Position numbers and translations under genes: made by a program
Part shown: piece after piece, positions 56,318-64,000 of the stretch
How the letters are laid out: each line of letters starts with the position of its first letter
Numbering within the stretch: the stretch's first letter is position 1
The notes under the pieces: generated by a model
What the model saw: the letters and a program-made list of their open reading frames with translations, nothing else
Databases searched by the model: none
Told to the model about the DNA's origin: nothing
Assembly (NCBI RefSeq): GCF_000236805.1
Contig: NZ_AGFX01000041.1
Location: forward strand, 124,001 to 188,000
Length of the DNA stretch: 64,000 nt
From: Paenibacillus peoriae KCTC 3763
GTDB lineage: Bacteria; Bacillota; Bacilli; Paenibacillales; Paenibacillaceae
Direction: 5' to 3'

Positions 56318-57816
56318 TGATCCTCCCTTGCAAAAAGATGTGACATGACCGCGCTTGACGGGGTAATGGATTCGATGCTGCAGGCCCCCTGCTTGTAGTG
56401 AAGCTCTTTCGCGCCATCCATTTCCCTCCGGGCGGTTGGAATCACAAACCTTTCGTTATATTTGGCAACAGCGAACAATCGGGTCATCTCTTCAATTTCC
56501 TCCACCGTAATTCCCGCCTCCCCCAAAAGCTGGCTATGCCTGAGATCATCCATGCCGCCAACGGCTCGCTGCCGTCTGTGTACACGCATGGCGGTCATTT
56601 TAAGCAACACTCTACGGATGACGGAGGTATCCCCTGCCGTAAGCAGAGATGCCAGATACTCCATTGGAATCCGCATCTGATCAACAGCGGGAATATAGTG
56701 ATCGGTCTGAAGCTCGTCTTCTTCAATATGGTTCATAATCGGGCTAAGCGGTGGAATGTACCACACCATAGGGAGCGTACGGTATTCCGGATGAAGTGGC
56801 AGAGCAACTTTCCACTTCATGGCAAGCTTATAGATCGGCGAGCGCTGTGCCGCATCGATCCAGGAATCGTTGATCCCGCTTCTTCTCGCCTCCTTGATCA
56901 CTTCCGGTTCGAAGGGGTCAAGGAACACCGAAAGCTGGGATTCATACAAATCCTGTGGATTCTCCACGGAAGCGGCCGCCTTGGCCCGATCTGCGTCATA
57001 AAAGACGACGCCGATATAGCGGATCCGGCCCACACAGGTTTCCGAGCAAACCGTGGCCAGGCCCGCTTCTGTCCGCGGGTAGCAGAAATTGCATTTTTCC
57101 GCTTTGTGCGTATTCCAGTTGTAGTATACCTTATGGTAGGGGCAGCCATTGGTACAGAATCTCCACCCCCGGCAGGCTTCTTGATCCACAAGCACGATGC
57201 CGTCCTCCTCCCGCTTGTACAAAGCTCCTGATGGACAGGAAGCCACGCAAGAAGGGTTCAGGCAATGCTCGCAAATGCGGGGCAGGTACATCATGAACGT
57301 CTTCTCATACTCCATGGCGATGTGTTCCTGAAGCTGCTTGACATTCGGGTCCATAGGTACAATCTCGCTTCCGCCGGCCAGATCGTCATCCCAGTTCGGG
57401 CCCCATTCCGGCTTGTCCATATATTCGCCGGTAATGAGGGATACGGGCCGCGCGACCGGAAGATTCTTCCGCTTAGGGCTATGAATCAAGCTATCGTAAT
57501 CATAGGTCCACGGCTCATAGAAGTTGTCCAGGCTGGCCATATTCGGATTGTAAAAAATATTCGCCAGCTTGGTGATCGGGCCCCCTGCCCGGAGTGCCAG
57601 CTTTCCGTTGCGCAGAACCCACCCGCCTTTAAATTTCCTCAGGTCTTCCCATGCCCGGGGGTAACCGGGACCTGGCCGGGTTTCCACATTGTTGTACCAC
57701 ATGTATTCCGTTCCGGGCCGATTGGTCCACGTGTTCTTACAGGTCACCGAACAGGTATGGCAGCCGATGCATTTGTCCAGGTTCATGACCATGGCGACTT
57801 GCGCTTTAATCCTCAA
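56314..57816 (-). CDS. narH: Respiratory nitrate reductase beta subunit
   Basis: 500 residues. Fe-S ligand groups CIGCHTCSVTCKNTW, CEHCLNPSCVASCP, CRGWRFCTNGCPYHK (Trp for Cys, the [3Fe-4S] site) and CNFCYPR with CSETC. Electron wire between NarI and NarG on the cytoplasmic side. It starts with TTG at 57816, inside the narG end, with GGAGG 9 nt upstream. Confidence 0.97.
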   Translation of the reverse strand: MRIKAQVAMVMNLDKCIGCHTCSVTCKNTWTNRPGTEYMWYNNVETRPGPGYPRAWEDLRKFKGGWVLRNGKLALRAGGPITKLANIFYNPNMASLDNFYEPWTYDYDSLIHSPKRKNLPVARPVSLITGEYMDKPEWGPNWDDDLAGGSEIVPMDPNVKQLQEHIAMEYEKTFMMYLPRICEHCLNPSCVASCPSGALYKREEDGIVLVDQEACRGWRFCTNGCPYHKVYYNWNTHKAEKCNFCYPRTEAGLATVCSETCVGRIRYIGVVFYDADRAKAAASVENPQDLYESQLSVFLDPFEPEVIKEARRSGINDSWIDAAQRSPIYKLAMKWKVALPLHPEYRTLPMVWYIPPLSPIMNHIEEDELQTDHYIPAVDQMRIPMEYLASLLTAGDTSVIRRVLLKMTAMRVHRRQRAVGGMDDLRHSQLLGEAGITVEEIEEMTRLFAVAKYNERFVIPTARREMDGAKELHYKQGACSIESITPSSAVMSHLFAREDQ

Positions 57817-60800
57817 GCCAGTCTACCTCCTTCAACGGTCGGATAATTGTCATCGTATCTCTCTGACTTCCCGTCGGCCCGTAATAATTGAACCCGTAGC
57901 TCAATTGGGCATAGCCTCCGATCATATGTGTCGGCTTCATCGTAATTCGGGTCACACTGTTATGGGTACCGCCGCGCTGCTTGGTGATAGAGGTGCCCGG
58001 CACACCTAGTGTGCGATCCTGGGCATGGTACATATAAGCGATTCCCTCTGGAATCCGGTAAGTCAGCACCGCTCTTGCTGCGATGACTCCATTCCGGTTG
58101 TATACCTCAATCCAATCGTTATCCTTGATCCCGATCGAAGCCCCGTCTTTTTCGTTCAGCCAGACGACCTGCCATCCGCGGAATAGTGTCGACATTTGAT
58201 TGGTGTCGGTAAACATCGTATGAATTCCCCATTTTTGGTGCGGGGTCAAATAACGGATCGTTATCGTTTTCCCTTTCGTCGGCACTTCTTTTTCACCCTT
58301 AAAAAAAGGAATGTGCTCCAGTGGCGGCAAATAAAGCGGCAGCCCTTCACCAAAATCCAAAATCATCTCATGGTCCAGATAGAAGCTTTGTCTGCCCGTT
58401 AAAGTACGCCATGGAATGCTGTACTCCGTGTTTAAGGTGAAAGGCGAGTATCTCCGATTGTCCTTCTCCAAGCCGCTCCAGACCGGAGTTGAGATCGTAT
58501 GCCGGGGCTGCGCAGTAATATCCAGAAGCGTGAAGGCCTCTTCTTCCCGCGGTTTTGAGATGTCCTCCAGCTTTTTGCCGGTTTTGGCCTCTAGCGAACG
58601 CCAGCCTTCCACGGCCCGTTCTCCGTTCGTGGCACCAGACATCAGCAGAATCGCTTCGATCACCTGCTTATCCCGGAACAGATCCGGCTGGCCTTTGCCG
58701 ATCCCCTCATGTTTCGATGCCCCCAGCCGCTTCATGAGCTGGCCGTATACCTTGTCGCCGGGAATTTTAATTCCCTTTGTTCCATACCCCTTTTTAATGT
58801 TCGGTCCGATGGTGATCATTTTTCCATACACATTCGGATAATCACGCTTTACCAACAAAAATTGGGGCATCGTTTTACCGGGCACTGCCTCCGTCTCCCC
58901 CTTGCGCCAATCGCGGATTTTTCCGTGAACCTGGGCGATTTCACCCGGACTGTCATGGCCGAGCGGTGTCATGAGAACATCCTCGCAGGCAGGCAAATGT
59001 TTCTCCGCCAATTGGGAGAATGTTTTGGCAATTTCCCGAAAAGCGTCCCAATCGCTTTTGCTTTGCCAAGGCGGTTCAACAGCCGCATTAAACGGATGGA
59101 CAAACGGATGCATATCGGTCGTGCTTAAATCGTATTTTTCGTACCAGGTCGCTGCTGGCAGCACAATATCCGAAAACAGCCCTGAGCTCGTCATTCTGAA
59201 ATCCATGCTGATGAACAAATCGGTTTTGCCTTCCGGTGGAACATCATCCGTCTTTACCGTCTCCGGCCGCCACGAATGGCTCGGGTCCGTCAGCACCTGA
59301 TTGTCCGCCCCGATCAAATGCTTGGCAAAGTACTCATGCCCTTTACCGCTATCGCCAAGCAGATTGGACCGCCAGTTGAAGAAGACACGCGGGAAATTGT
59401 TCGGATCATTGGGGTGCTCCACCGCAAAATCCAGTTCTCCCTCTTTAACCATTCTTGCAATCTCCTGTACGGCCTCCTGGTCGTCCGAAAACCCTTTTTC
59501 CCGAACCTGTCTGGCCACATCAATGGAATTCTGGTTGAATTGCGGGAATGAAGGCAGCCACCCGAGCCTTACGGCCAGCGCATTGACATCCGCAGGATGC
59601 ATATGGTTAAACCGCCCGCCCCAGGATGGTTTCTGCTCTTCATTGGCCTTGGCCTCATAGCGGAACTGCTCTGTCGCGAAGTAGAAGAAGGAGGTTCCGT
59701 TTTGTAACCGGGGAGGCTTGATCCAGTCTCCCGCAAATGCGATTTGCTGCCACCCCTCCACCGGCCTTACCTTTTCCTGACCCACATAATGGGCCCATCC
59801 ACCGCCGTTTACCCCCTGGGAGCCCGTGAGCAGCACCAGATTCAGAATGGCCCGGTAGATTTGATCGCTGTGATACCAGTGATTCGTTCCTCCGCCCATA
59901 GCGATCATCGATTTTCCGCCCGTCTTGGCCGCATTTTCGGCAAACTCCCTCGCTACCTGAATGCAATGGGATTTCTTAACGCCGGTAATTGCCTCCTGCC
60001 AAGCCGGAGTGTAGGGCTTCAGGTCGTTATAATCGGCCGGATAATCGCCTGGCAGTTGCTGTCTGGGTACGCCCACATGAGCCATCATAAGGTCGTAAAC
60101 CGTCACGACTTTGAGCGTTCTGCCTTCCGCACTCGGCAAATGCTTTACCGGAACCCCGCGCCGGACCGTCCCTCCTTCTACTTCTGCAAAATAAGGAAAG
60201 TCAACGAGAGCCATTTCATCCGCTTCATCAATAAATGACAGCAGAGGTTCCACTGCGGTCCCGTCAGGATTTTCGAGGTCCAGGTTCCATCTACTCCCCT
60301 GATCCCAACGGAAGCCCTGACTGCCATTGGGAACCATCGGCGCTCTAGATGCCGCGTCCCAGACTACCGTTTTCCATTCGGCCAACTCCTGGGCATCTCC
60401 CAAGTCGGAGGCCCGGAGGAAGCGGCCCGAACGAAACGCATCGGCATGTTCCTCCAGAATCACGAGGAAAGGCAGGTCGGTAAATTTTTTCACGTAATCC
60501 GTAAAATAAGGGACTTGCTGATCCACGTAGAATTCTTTGAGAATGACGTGGGTCATGGCCATGGCAAGCGCAGCATCGGTCCCGGCTTTAGCCGGCAGCC
60601 AAATGTCCGCAAACTTTTCATATTCAGCATAATCGGGGCTGACCCCGACCACCTTGGTGCCGTTATAACGGGCTTCCACCATGAAATGCGCATCAGGAGA
60701 CCGGGTTTGTGGAATGTTGGTCCCCCAGATAATAAAATACTTGGTGTTATACCAGTCGCCGCTTTCCGGCACATCTGTTTGTTCTCCCCAAACCTGCGGC

Positions 60801-61492
60801 GAGGCAGGAGGAAGGTCTGCATACCAATCATAAAAACTGAGGATGGTCCCGCCAATCAGCGACAGGAAGCGTGTCCCTGCCGAATAACTCACCATGGACA
60901 TGGCCGGGATCGGGCTAAAGCCGACGACACGATCCGGACCGTATTGTTGAATGGTATGGATAATAGAACTGGCGATCATCTGACAGGCATCATCCCAATC
61001 CGCCCGGACGAAGCCGCCTTTCCCTCTGGCCTTGACATATCTATCGCGCTTTTTGGGATCACTGACGATGTTTTTCCAGGCCATAACCGGGTCCTCCACA
61101 ACTGCCAGCTCCTCACGCCACATGTCGTACAAATCGCCACGGATATAGGGATACTTCACCCGGATCGGGCTATAGGTATACCAGGAAAAGCTTGCCCCGC
61201 GCGGGCAGCCCCTGGGTTCATACTCGGGGAAGTCGACTCCCGTGGTTGGATAGTCCGTTTTTTGTGTTTCCCAGGTGATAATGCCGTCCTTGACGTAAAC
61301 ATTCCAACTGCAGGAACCGGTACAGTTGACACCATGTGTCGACCGGACGACCTTGTCATGCTGCCAGCGGCCGCGGTATAGGCTCTCCCAATCCCGGGAT
61401 CTGGGGCTCTCCTCGGTCCATCCCTCGTTAATGGCCTCTCCGCGTTGCAAGTATTTCAACGCTTCAAGCAGCTTGTTTTTTTGTTCAGCCAT
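57806..61492 (-). CDS. narG: Respiratory nitrate reductase alpha subunit
   Basis: 1228 residues. HGVNCTGSCSWNVYVKDG holds the His/Cys ligands of the FS0 cluster; SFYDWYADLPPASPQ contains the Mo-ligating Asp. The molybdo-bis-MGD enzyme reduces nitrate to nitrite in anaerobic respiration. No twin-arginine signal, as expected for the cytoplasm-facing type. The start overlaps the 61485 gene by 8 nt. Confidence 0.98.
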   Translation of the reverse strand: MAEQKNKLLEALKYLQRGEAINEGWTEESPRSRDWESLYRGRWQHDKVVRSTHGVNCTGSCSWNVYVKDGIITWETQKTDYPTTGVDFPEYEPRGCPRGASFSWYTYSPIRVKYPYIRGDLYDMWREELAVVEDPVMAWKNIVSDPKKRDRYVKARGKGGFVRADWDDACQMIASSIIHTIQQYGPDRVVGFSPIPAMSMVSYSAGTRFLSLIGGTILSFYDWYADLPPASPQVWGEQTDVPESGDWYNTKYFIIWGTNIPQTRSPDAHFMVEARYNGTKVVGVSPDYAEYEKFADIWLPAKAGTDAALAMAMTHVILKEFYVDQQVPYFTDYVKKFTDLPFLVILEEHADAFRSGRFLRASDLGDAQELAEWKTVVWDAASRAPMVPNGSQGFRWDQGSRWNLDLENPDGTAVEPLLSFIDEADEMALVDFPYFAEVEGGTVRRGVPVKHLPSAEGRTLKVVTVYDLMMAHVGVPRQQLPGDYPADYNDLKPYTPAWQEAITGVKKSHCIQVAREFAENAAKTGGKSMIAMGGGTNHWYHSDQIYRAILNLVLLTGSQGVNGGGWAHYVGQEKVRPVEGWQQIAFAGDWIKPPRLQNGTSFFYFATEQFRYEAKANEEQKPSWGGRFNHMHPADVNALAVRLGWLPSFPQFNQNSIDVARQVREKGFSDDQEAVQEIARMVKEGELDFAVEHPNDPNNFPRVFFNWRSNLLGDSGKGHEYFAKHLIGADNQVLTDPSHSWRPETVKTDDVPPEGKTDLFISMDFRMTSSGLFSDIVLPAATWYEKYDLSTTDMHPFVHPFNAAVEPPWQSKSDWDAFREIAKTFSQLAEKHLPACEDVLMTPLGHDSPGEIAQVHGKIRDWRKGETEAVPGKTMPQFLLVKRDYPNVYGKMITIGPNIKKGYGTKGIKIPGDKVYGQLMKRLGASKHEGIGKGQPDLFRDKQVIEAILLMSGATNGERAVEGWRSLEAKTGKKLEDISKPREEEAFTLLDITAQPRHTISTPVWSGLEKDNRRYSPFTLNTEYSIPWRTLTGRQSFYLDHEMILDFGEGLPLYLPPLEHIPFFKGEKEVPTKGKTITIRYLTPHQKWGIHTMFTDTNQMSTLFRGWQVVWLNEKDGASIGIKDNDWIEVYNRNGVIAARAVLTYRIPEGIAYMYHAQDRTLGVPGTSITKQRGGTHNSVTRITMKPTHMIGGYAQLSYGFNYYGPTGSQRDTMTIIRPLKEVDWLED

Positions 61493-61805
61493 TGTTCAGA
61501 TACTCCTTTCCCTGCTGGTTTACCGGGTTAAACCTTTCCCCCGTCAGTTTGAAGCTGTCTTGTCCCAACTGAAGCTCTTCCATAAACACTTCCCAATCCG
61601 CTGCGTTGCAAGCCGCGATCATCAGGCGCTGAAGCTCGTTCAGATCCTGCAGCCGGCAGATTTGTTCTTGCACAGGCTGCGGCACTCCGCCAAATCTCAT
61701 CTCAAGCAGGGCAAGCAAATCCTTCCGATCATCTCGGACAAACTGTTCCGTTTCCACCTGATTCATCTGGTTCGCCTTCTTTCGTAGCAACTTTTCTACA
61801 CTCAT
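61485..61805 (-). CDS. Small nar-operon protein, unknown (106 residues)
   Basis: Helical, soluble and acidic: MSVEKLLRKKANQMNQVETE, then FVRDDRKDLLALLEMRFGGV and DWEVFMEELQLGQDSFKL. FGGVPQPVQEQICRLQDL resembles small proteins annotated as DUF4351-like ends, which is weak. It overlaps the narG start by 8 nt, so it is translationally coupled and likely works with nitrate reductase. Confidence 0.7.
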   Translation of the reverse strand: MSVEKLLRKKANQMNQVETEQFVRDDRKDLLALLEMRFGGVPQPVQEQICRLQDLNELQRLMIAACNAADWEVFMEELQLGQDSFKLTGERFNPVNQQGKEYLNNG

Positions 61806-61819
61806 TCTGCCGACCCTTG

Positions 61820-62146
61820 TCAGGATTTCATCATTTTAAAATAATCGGCAATCATCAATTTCTTAATCTTTTCTGCCGACTGTTTAAAAAAGGCCAAGAC
61901 CTCCTCGTCGCCACCTTCCGCCAATGCCCATGAGAATTTCCTGCTGGTGACCTGCCCCAATTCCTCACCAAATCGGAGGTAGACGGTGATACCGTGATCA
62001 TCGGCCCGGCCACCCGCCTTTACATCATAAGGATGAAGGTGAAGCCGCTCGAGCTCTTGTACCAGTAGCCGATACAGCCTTGGCTCCACGGATTGAAGCG
62101 GTTTGTCGGGAAGCATCGCCGCCAGTGTATAGGTCTCATTTTTCAT
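61820..62146 (-). CDS. Small nar-operon protein, unknown (108 residues)
   Basis: Begins MKNETYTLAAMLPDKPLQSV, contains YRLLVQELERLHLHPYDVKA, DDHGITVYLRFGEELGQVTS and a helical AFFKQSAEKIKKLMIADYFK end. Soluble, mixed alpha/beta. It overlaps the hemerythrin gene by 11 nt. I do not recognise a family; the position inside the nar operon suggests an accessory role. Confidence 0.7.
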   Translation of the reverse strand: MKNETYTLAAMLPDKPLQSVEPRLYRLLVQELERLHLHPYDVKAGGRADDHGITVYLRFGEELGQVTSRKFSWALAEGGDEEVLAFFKQSAEKIKKLMIADYFKMMKS

Positions 62147-62576
62147 GAAGCAGTCCCTCCACTTCTTTTTCCAGCATGTTCATTTCATCCCGGTTATGCA
62201 GTTCATCAACGACAATCAAGGCTTGAAAACGGGCAAGAAGCTCGCCCCCCACCTTGCCCTGCGCCAGCAGTTCCTTAATCTCAGCGACAATTTCCCGCAT
62301 TAATTGATGATCGCGAGTCAGGGAAATAATGACGTTCTTCAACTCCGGCTTGATGCCCACAGCTTCTACATATAATCCTTCCTCTTCGCTGGCTGCATGC
62401 TGGAGCGTACGCCCCTCCCAATGCTCTACCGTGATGTAGGCGATTTCCTCCGCCTTGTCCAATTCGCCTTTTTTTATACTTCTGTCCAACAGCTCGGTAA
62501 GCTCTCTCGCTTCGCCTAAGGCCGCCTCATGAATCATCGAATGACTGTGCACATGTCTCAGTGCGGGTCCTGACAT
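62136..62576 (-). CDS. Hemerythrin-domain protein of the nar operon
   Basis: 146 residues, four-helix bundle. Candidate di-iron ligands are HSHSMIHEAAL, EHWEGRTLQHAASEEEG (HxxxE), LTRDHQLMREI and VDELHNRDEMNML. Hemerythrin-like proteins bind O2 or NO or protect iron-sulfur centres. Encoded between the transporter-PAS gene (19-nt overlap) and the small unknown proteins, so it may sense or remove O2/NO produced around nitrate respiration. Confidence 0.82.
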   Translation of the reverse strand: MSGPALRHVHSHSMIHEAALGEARELTELLDRSIKKGELDKAEEIAYITVEHWEGRTLQHAASEEEGLYVEAVGIKPELKNVIISLTRDHQLMREIVAEIKELLAQGKVGGELLARFQALIVVDELHNRDEMNMLEKEVEGLLHEK

Positions 62577-64000
62577 GAATCCCCCGCCTCCTTTCTTGTT
62601 GCTTTTTTTGAGAATTGATTTTCCGCCAGCCTGTCGCCTTTACCCTCCCCGATTACGGAGTCAGCCTGCGAAAGGTCGCTGAATATAGCCACATAATGAG
62701 TGACATTCTGCTCGTTCGTGATCGCCGTTACGGAGAGCCACTCCCGAAAAACCTCCCCGCTTGCCTTGCGGTTGACGATCTCTCCCTGCCATTTTCCAGT
62801 AGTCAACAAAGTGTCCCAAAAGGCATTATAAAAAGAGCGATCATGGAAGCCGGAGCTGAGTATATTGGGAGTTTTGCCGATCACTGCTTCTTTCGAATAG
62901 CCGGTGACCTCGGTGAAGGCGGCATTTACGGTATGGATCACGCCCTTGGCATCAGTGACCATCACGGCATCGGCTGTGGACTTGATAATATTCGACGCAA
63001 ACTCCAGCTTGTTGTTGAAAAATACCCACAGAACAAGGATCAGGCTGGCCAGCGAAGCCTCGGACAAGGCCATAAAGCCGATTGCATAGTGGCCTGTCCA
63101 CCCAAACAACAGGGTAAGCAGCAGTGGAGGAAAAAAACCGCCCAAACCGCCCGCAGCAGAGACGATCCCGCTGGCGATGCCCCCCTGCTTGGAAAAGTAA
63201 AGCGGGACCAGTTTGAACACCGCGCCATTCCCGATACCAGCACACACGGCGACCATCAAACAGCCCAACGTAAAAAGAGGCATGGTCAATCCGAAAGAGA
63301 GCAAAACTCCTGACAGGGTTAGTCCGGAAAACACAAACATAAGAACTACAAAGGGGTTAGACTTGTCCGACAGTATCCCGCCTACTGGACGGAGAAGAGT
63401 AGCCAGGGCGATAAAACCCGCCGTCCTGAGTCCGGCATCCACCTTGCTTAATTCAAAATAGCTGGCCAGAAAACCGGGAAGATAGATTGTAAAAGCTACG
63501 AAGGAACCGAAGGTGATGAAGTAAAAAATGCTGAAAAACCACAGCTTTTCGTTGCGATAAACCTGCTTGAGCTGATCCTTCCAGGAGCCTCGTACTCGTT
63601 CTTCGTGCTTATCGCCCAAAAACAGATTCAGCAGAGCAAAAAGGACGAGCAGAATCAAAAAAAGCTGAAGGGCTCTTGACCAGCCAATCGCATCAGCCAC
63701 CCATGGTGCGCCGAAGGTAGAGATGGCCGTACCCAGGTTCCCGATCCCGTATATCCCGTTGATGGTGCCCTGCTTTTCTTTGGGATAATATTTGGGCAGT
63801 GAAGTCACACCGACCGAGAACGTAGCTCCGCCTATCCCAAGAAAGAAGCCCCCGATCGCCAAATCCAGAAAAGTATTAGCCTGGCTCAAGTAGTAGACAG
63901 GAGCGAGTAGAATAAAGAAGCTGACCGTATTCATCAACCTTGCCCCGAAACGGTTGGTCAGTATCCCCGCCGGAATTCGCAGCAAAGAGCCCAAGATTAC
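62558..64000 (-). CDS. narK: NarK-type nitrate/nitrite transporter fused to a C-terminal PAS domain (5' end outside window)
   Basis: At least 480 residues; the start is beyond 64000. The NNP-family MFS signature GIGGATFSVGVTSLPKYYPK is followed by helices and GIGNGAVFKLVPLYFS. After the last helix (about residue 330 of the visible part), a linker leads into a PAS/PAC domain: NIIKSTADAVMVTDAKGVI, NAAFTEVTGYSKEAVIGK, GEIVNRKASGEVFREWL and HYVAIFSDLS. There is no kinase, GGDEF or other output module after it. A nitrate/nitrite porter with a cytosolic PAS is unusual. First visible gene of the nar operon. Confidence 0.9.
   Translation of the reverse strand, partial: VILGSLLRIPAGILTNRFGARLMNTVSFFILLAPVYYLSQANTFLDLAIGGFFLGIGGATFSVGVTSLPKYYPKEKQGTINGIYGIGNLGTAISTFGAPWVADAIGWSRALQLFLILLVLFALLNLFLGDKHEERVRGSWKDQLKQVYRNEKLWFFSIFYFITFGSFVAFTIYLPGFLASYFELSKVDAGLRTAGFIALATLLRPVGGILSDKSNPFVVLMFVFSGLTLSGVLLSFGLTMPLFTLGCLMVAVCAGIGNGAVFKLVPLYFSKQGGIASGIVSAAGGLGGFFPPLLLTLLFGWTGHYAIGFMALSEASLASLILVLWVFFNNKLEFASNIIKSTADAVMVTDAKGVIHTVNAAFTEVTGYSKEAVIGKTPNILSSGFHDRSFYNAFWDTLLTTGKWQGEIVNRKASGEVFREWLSVTAITNEQNVTHYVAIFSDLSQADSVIGEGKGDRLAENQFSKKATRKEAGDSCQDPH

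Noticed and set aside
56398-57231. 277-codon plus-strand ORF opposite narH (and a similar one at 60446-61381 opposite narG)
   Set aside because: Both are produced by GC-rich codon bias of the real genes; no family features.

Overview
The window looks like a chromosomal piece of a Paenibacillus-type Gram-positive bacterium (P. polymyxa-like). Supporting signs are AraR/AraM, a YjcZ-type 32-residue sporulation peptide, LicT antiterminators, a CIRCE element, AGGAGG ribosome binding sites and moderate GC. The species is inferred. Nearly all genes lie on the minus strand, so operons read from high to low coordinates.

Layout. 1-3071: arabinose block (araD start, araR, araM) with three AraR-type operators and a cre-like site. 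3138-10086: small membrane protein, FabV enoyl reductase, then a redox/electrophile-type cluster (two Old Yellow Enzymes, an NTF2-fold protein, an NmrA-like protein, an SDR and a MarR regulator). Three promoters in this cluster share a GCATGCATTT box. 10359-27684: a decayed 17.3-kb element inserted at the 3' end of a tRNA-Leu gene. It is bounded by a 21-nt direct repeat, carries a broken tyrosine recombinase next to the tRNA, and has a frameshifted ParA/CpaE-like ATPase at the far end. Its inside is a mosaic of intact oxidoreductases (four SDRs, an aldo-keto reductase, a QorB-like reductase), an MFS pump, DoxX and LysR/Rrf2 regulators. These are mixed with many broken genes: TetR, DUF2255, a luciferase-like enzyme, ADH and SDR pieces, and a group II intron tail.

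27952-37322: ordinary chromosome with a GNAT, the carboxynorspermidine route to spermidine (two genes), an orphan 32-residue peptide, htpG under a CIRCE operator, a SUKH protein, a secreted phosphodiester glycosidase, YjcZ, a possible HEPN protein and an XRE regulator. 37510-54231 is a sugar-uptake region. It holds an ascorbate-family PTS with its PRD regulator and transketolase, a MetE-like protein with a LysR regulator, licT-bglP-bglH with two RAT/terminator switches, and fruR-fruK-fruA.

54945-64000: a nitrate respiration operon, transcribed narK-PAS, hemerythrin, two small unknown proteins, narG, narH, narJ, narI. The nitrate transporter carries a C-terminal PAS domain, an unusual fusion and the most system-like novelty here. 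Its N-terminus lies outside the window.

No CRISPR array, rRNA, complete insertion sequence or replication origin was seen.
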